Shown here one piece after another: positions 8,301-11,088 of a DNA stretch of 11,088 nucleotides. The stretch is from positions 1 through 11,088 of the forward strand of contig JACQIE010000042.1 in assembly GCA_016198645.1 (NCBI GenBank). The letters are read 5' to 3'. This DNA comes from Candidatus Aenigmatarchaeota archaeon (GTDB lineage: Archaea > Aenigmatarchaeota > Aenigmatarchaeia > GW2011-AR5). The notes under the pieces are model-generated. The model did no database searches. It was not told where the DNA came from and worked only from the letters and a program-made list of their open reading frames with translations. The translations under genes and the position numbers were made by a program. Position 1 is the first letter of the stretch. The number at the start of each line of letters is the position of its first letter.

Positions 8301-11088
8301 GAATAATACAGGGAATAGCGTGAAGTTTACCTGCGGGGACCCGGCTCACGACGTGGGATGCCAGAATGAGGTGTTGGTGAAAAGTTATTTCACCGGTTCC
8401 GATTGTAATACCGTAGTCAAGGAAAGAACGCTGACGTTCAAGATTCCTTCGGGCAGCAGCCCCGGGCCGCACAATTTGCAGGTTGGCTTCTGGCACGGCT
8501 ACGACCAGAGCGGCAAGCCTAAAATAGACGGCAGCGACGGCGGATATAACAGTGCGTCCGGTGCCAAAACGGTTACTGTAAGCGAGTGGAAATGCACCTC
8601 CAATGCGCAATGCACGCCGGAAGAGTTCTGCGGTTCAGAAGGCACGTGCAAAAAGGACGTATGCGCGCCGCAGGGCCAGAACTATTGCGACAGCAACAAC
8701 GTCTATTCCTGCAGCAGCGACGGCTCCAGCAAATCGCTGACGAAAACCTGCAGCAGCGACGAAGCCTGCCAAAGCGCAGCGTGCGTGAAAAAAGTAGTCT
8801 GCGGCAACAGCATCTGCGAATCGGGCGAGAATTACCTTAACTGTGCCAGCGACTGCCCGTCGCCTTGCAATGACTATTGCGTAAGCGACACGCGCTATTT
8901 CGGCGGCACATGGAGCGGCGGCAAGTGCAGCTATTCTTCCGGGCTGTGCACGTACGGATGCTTCAACGGCAAGTGCCTTTCCGCAACGCAATTCCCGTTC
9001 ACGATGTCAATGGAAGCCGCCCAGGGCGTGCCTGTTTACAAGCAGCCAGGCGACTACATAACATTCACGTTCAATTCTAAGAGCGCCCAGACCATAGACT
9101 TCTCACCGCCCTCGGCGTTCGATTACATTTCCGGCCCGTATTCCGCCGGCAAAGCGAATCTCGCGGCAGGCGCAACGAGCGTGACATTCCAGATAGGCGA
9201 GAACGCAAATGGCAATTATCCGGTATCAGCCGGCAATGCCTATACAAAGTCGGTGTTGTGGATGACCGTTACGGACGAACCGGCTTTTCTGATTGTGACA
9301 AACAGGAACGCATTATTGCAACGATTCGACGATAGCGACAAGGAGAAGGTCAGCGCCGTAGTACAGGAAGCATACTCGCTGGCAGGCAAGTCCACCGGCA
9401 AAGGCGTGGTATACGACCTCGCGGATTACAAGATGGGCGCGAGACCGTGGGCGAGCTTTGGCGAATATAAAGAAAAGCCGCTGGAGCCCGAGAAGAAGGA
9501 CAACGCCTACGCGAGCAATGTCGCCGCGTTTGTGCAGAAGAAATGCAAATCCTGCAAAAGCGTTATAATTCTAGGCGACGATTTCGTCGTGCCTATGTAC
9601 AGGGTAGATTACAGGATGTTTACGGGGTGGGAGATACCCATTCTCAACGCGTGGATTGGCAATAATCCGCAAACGAAAAACATCTACAGCGATTTCACCT
9701 ACGTTCCGAGAGACGTGAAGCCGATAGGGGATTTGAATACGATTTTCGAAGGCATCAACCAGAACAAAGGCGAAAAGGTAATCATAATAAAGCCTGACGG
9801 CAAAAGCTATTCCGAGCTGAGCAAACTCAAAGCCGTTCTTGCGTCCGAGTTTTCAATCAAGGATTCCAACATCGTGGAATACGAGTCCAAGAGCGTGGCG
9901 TGCAACGAATACGGAAAACTGAAAGGCCATACGCTGATTCTGATAGGCGACAGAAGCAGCAACAACGCGATAAAATGCGTGCCGTGGTTCGATGCCGGCA
10001 AGAAGCCCGGCGATACGTTCAAAGCGTCGATAACGCTTGAGCGCAACGTGTGGAGCGCAAAAGCCGATTACGCCGTGGTGCTTTCAGGCGATGAGCACAG
10101 CGCAATAGCAACGCTCACGGACTTTCTCGAGAATCCCGGTTATTATACGAATAACTTCATGAAAACCGCCCAAACTGCTTACATCCACGACTTCTCAAAG
10201 CCGCAAAATATGATAACCGGCACCGACTATCTGCAGGGATTTGTTTTAGGGCTATGCGAGCATGTCGGCGACTCCTTCATTGAGCAGAGTCCGTGCATAG
10301 CCAGCGACGTTACGGTGTCGTTCCTGCCGGGCATAGGCGCTGTAACAGACCTTAGGGACTTCGCTATCTACTGCGCTTCGGGATTTGTTTTCGACGGCGA
10401 CGGCATGGACAAGATACTGTGCGGCGTCTCTGGCGCCGGAACAGCGACAAGCATAGGGACTGTGTTGTTGGCTCCCACGGTGGTAGGTGCTGCCGTATCC
10501 GAGACTGGCGACGTGGCACTGGCAACCACCAAAGGGATATTAAAATCGTTGAAAGCCGCGATGAAATCCGCCCCGGCTTTCGAGAAAATTGCCAAGACGC
10601 TGAAATTAACCGATGCAGGCAGCATAAAGAAGTTCTTCCAGCTCGGCTCGGGAGAAGGCGTGGAAGCCGCCCAGAAAAGGTTCAAGAACATACTAACCGG
10701 CCCTTACAGGAAGTTTGCACTCAATGCGCTGGGAGAGCTGGACGAAGCTGCACTGAAAAACGGCATAAAGAACGCGGACGATTTGGAGAATGCGGTGAGG
10801 GGAAGCGAAAGAATTCTAGGCTCGTCACACGAGGGTCTTAAAGCATTGCCATTTTCGCAACTGGATAATGTGAAATTCCTGAAAAGTGTCGGGGAAGCCG
10901 AGAAGGCGTTTGAGATTTCTGAAAAAGGATTAAAGGGAATTAAATTCGTCGATGAAATAGAAGATGTCCCAAACGCTCTCGCAAAGTTCGATCCGAATAA
11001 CCAGATAATATCTATATCGAAGAGTACATTAAATGAACTAAAGGATGCAGGCCCGAATTTCCTGAATCGGTATGCAATATTCCACGAG
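5314..11088 (+). CDS. Giant exported subtilisin-like protease with Cys-rich modules and toxin-like C-terminus (partial)
   Basis: One frame stays open for 1925 codons to the right edge. Domains seen: cytoplasmic N-tail 1-27; hydrophobic anchor or signal about 28-45; Pro/Gln-rich linker with seven glycines at 101-107; I9-like propeptide about 125-190; peptidase S8 domain about 195-470 with catalytic D219 (AVLDTG), H251 (GHGTH), N349 (AAGN) and S423 (GTSMATPH), all present. Beta-rich stretches with N-glycosylation-type sites follow (about 488-720), then cysteine-rich modules (about 720-1210), a beta domain (about 1215-1320), and an alpha/beta region about 1326-1605 (LIVTNRNALL, VIILGDDFVVPMYR, HTLILIGD) like S-layer-associated or gingipain-fold proteins. 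Residues about 1640-1740 carry FLPGIGAVTDLRD and Gly/Ala-rich hydrophobic helices typical of polymorphic-toxin pre-toxin regions; the tail ends in IFHE. Likely a cell-surface or secreted protease acting outside the cell. A GTG at 5368 would give a shorter signal peptide. Protease call secure; C-terminal assignment tentative. Confidence 0.9.
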   Translation, partial: MGSGGQYGLGVSLHTPTNVRFHAKYGKILSLSLIILIGLFSAFYVASPEPDVPLREKNISDTLPAMGQNEQVSEQPNPAAQQNEQPGQHTVENYAPSSGSGGGGGGGKIDSSLQQIIEEKPEQTTEVILHVAEGQSLSDVSSQITKAGGSISGVYAIGNIITARVPNNRIEYVVSNASVSNAWPERQVQVLSDGGAQMNVQSVWSAGYNGSGVKIAVLDTGIDSSHEILKGRVLLEKDFTGKNSPKDVFGHGTHVAGIIAGNGNVTGIARGALLFNAKVLDDSGLGSDIDVIRAINWAVDPDSNDETDDGADIISMSLGGLYTDPFGPISMALKAATERGVIAVAAAGNCGPCGSCGGFKGVTTPGASPYAITVGAVDENGQHACFSSGQSIGGVGVKPDVAAPGKNILSSVPGGYATKSGTSMATPHISGAIALLLQMQPGLNQSDVKQFLESLSKESGVPGKDIQYGSGLLDMGRVPYMMVMPEPAVLEYSNASAGFRIWNFAGRNLTIKNIICENCTTNFTGEIAVENSNAASFTLNVGEFQSNLPVHVETDVTNVTIVVTKLFETVPEMAYGFVNASSFEIGAFTPNISLLSLGKVYCDWADNGGNSLCSYYGVWKNLASRKPELGMNPGQEYNKFGDMKSGDKGGMYEEEDSFSTVGLDVRIADLSTLDVSYAAGAMDYNAGFGGCGVLEPGNCDVPNIKVVCDGTGIVDKDPCTLAVYPWCNNMQETTTCVLKKNSAYKVQATGLIYTKDANKNLIAVTHPVSWALNIACTKDSDCGGTGKCKITTDSRSTFCSFTDECTAGATECTSATKKRTCGDFDGNGYTEWGSPATCSPVAACHPDTCVSSLKNCPTCNLNAGYNYIKWVGSPASSDAAFKSIKDKLQETLYIGADDKWQSNPAAVVTGGIYTLKLSGSGTLTYEYCGDSICNNGEMMDSCPSDCGKKHSYGKFPSGWSADISSFDPQIYYGKDYSLKISYKCSADGYVYFPLDLNNTGNSVKFTCGDPAHDVGCQNEVLVKSYFTGSDCNTVVKERTLTFKIPSGSSPGPHNLQVGFWHGYDQSGKPKIDGSDGGYNSASGAKTVTVSEWKCTSNAQCTPEEFCGSEGTCKKDVCAPQGQNYCDSNNVYSCSSDGSSKSLTKTCSSDEACQSAACVKKVVCGNSICESGENYLNCASDCPSPCNDYCVSDTRYFGGTWSGGKCSYSSGLCTYGCFNGKCLSATQFPFTMSMEAAQGVPVYKQPGDYITFTFNSKSAQTIDFSPPSAFDYISGPYSAGKANLAAGATSVTFQIGENANGNYPVSAGNAYTKSVLWMTVTDEPAFLIVTNRNALLQRFDDSDKEKVSAVVQEAYSLAGKSTGKGVVYDLADYKMGARPWASFGEYKEKPLEPEKKDNAYASNVAAFVQKKCKSCKSVIILGDDFVVPMYRVDYRMFTGWEIPILNAWIGNNPQTKNIYSDFTYVPRDVKPIGDLNTIFEGINQNKGEKVIIIKPDGKSYSELSKLKAVLASEFSIKDSNIVEYESKSVACNEYGKLKGHTLILIGDRSSNNAIKCVPWFDAGKKPGDTFKASITLERNVWSAKADYAVVLSGDEHSAIATLTDFLENPGYYTNNFMKTAQTAYIHDFSKPQNMITGTDYLQGFVLGLCEHVGDSFIEQSPCIASDVTVSFLPGIGAVTDLRDFAIYCASGFVFDGDGMDKILCGVSGAGTATSIGTVLLAPTVVGAAVSETGDVALATTKGILKSLKAAMKSAPAFEKIAKTLKLTDAGSIKKFFQLGSGEGVEAAQKRFKNILTGPYRKFALNALGELDEAALKNGIKNADDLENAVRGSERILGSSHEGLKALPFSQLDNVKFLKSVGEAEKAFEISEKGLKGIKFVDEIEDVPNALAKFDPNNQIISISKSTLNELKDAGPNFLNRYAIFHE
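8095..8154 (+). repeat. Cys-rich CGxSIC module, copy 1
   Basis: Residues 928-947 of the giant protease read CGDSICNNGE...CPSDCG, with five cysteines. This is the short disulfide-rich module (CGDGxCxxGE...C..DC) often repeated in archaeal and bacterial surface proteins. A second copy lies at 8800-8856 in the same protein. It supports an extracellular, disulfide-stabilised location. Confidence 0.7.
8800..8856 (+). repeat. Cys-rich CGxSIC module, copy 2
   Basis: Residues 1163-1181 read CGNSICESGE...CASDC and match the first copy at 8095-8154 in cysteine spacing and in the CGxSICxxGE core. Between the copies lie further cysteine-rich stretches, such as C1094-TSNAQC...GTC, related in style to C776-TKDSDC...GKC further upstream. 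Confidence 0.7.

Noticed and set aside
5276..10691. Minus-strand and alternate-frame ORFs within the giant gene
   Set aside because: The single 1925-codon frame with a complete catalytic triad explains the region; the others lack domains or starts with ribosome-binding sites.
1..11088. tRNA, rRNA, CRISPR array or insertion-sequence ends
   Set aside because: I saw no cloverleaf pattern, spaced direct repeats or transposase with terminal inverted repeats on either strand.

Overview
The window looks archaeal. The alanyl-tRNA synthetase has the archaeal architecture, with an N-terminal cysteine cluster before the class II core. Ribosome-binding sites resemble GTGAT, and A/T boxes suited to archaeal promoters lie between the divergent gene pairs. 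Most of the window is GC-rich. A DPANN lineage of the Micrarchaeota/Diapherotrites kind would fit the giant exported protein, but that placement is an inference. The carAB pathway genes would argue against the most reduced DPANN genomes.

Left end (1-2010, minus strand): carA, for the carbamoyl-phosphate synthase small subunit, is followed with an ATGA overlap by a reading frame whose first 14 codons are the conserved start of CarB. After that peptide CarB sequence stops. The frame continues without a stop into an AT-rich ORF that runs off the left edge. This ORF has about four copies of the homing-endonuclease-associated helical repeat and a tail with a PD-(D/E)XK nuclease signature. The simplest reading is that carB is interrupted by a mobile intron or intervening sequence whose homing endonuclease is translated as an extension of the 5' exon. 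The rest of carB, and any 3' splice site, would lie beyond position 1.

Middle (2044-5267): a small exported or membrane-anchored hypothetical protein (plus strand) is divergent from carA. It converges on a 41-codon ORF that overlaps the end of alaS. alaS itself (minus strand, 869 residues) carries all expected catalytic and editing motifs. Its start lies next to a near-palindromic pair of TATA-like boxes that could drive alaS and the divergent giant gene together.

Right half (5314-11088, plus strand): one uninterrupted frame of 1925 codons leaves the window still open. In order it encodes a membrane anchor or signal peptide, a proline/glutamine- and glycine-rich linker, an I9-like propeptide, a complete subtilisin-like protease (D219/H251/S423), beta-rich and cysteine-rich extracellular modules, and an alpha/beta domain resembling S-layer-associated or gingipain-like folds. 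The C-terminal segment has polymorphic-toxin character: an FLPGIG...TDLRD motif with hydrophobic Gly/Ala-rich helices, then an AT-richer tip ending in 'FHE', possibly the start of an HExxH zincin. The two points most worth following are the interrupted carB and this large exported, toxin-like subtilase. Both are cut by the window edges.
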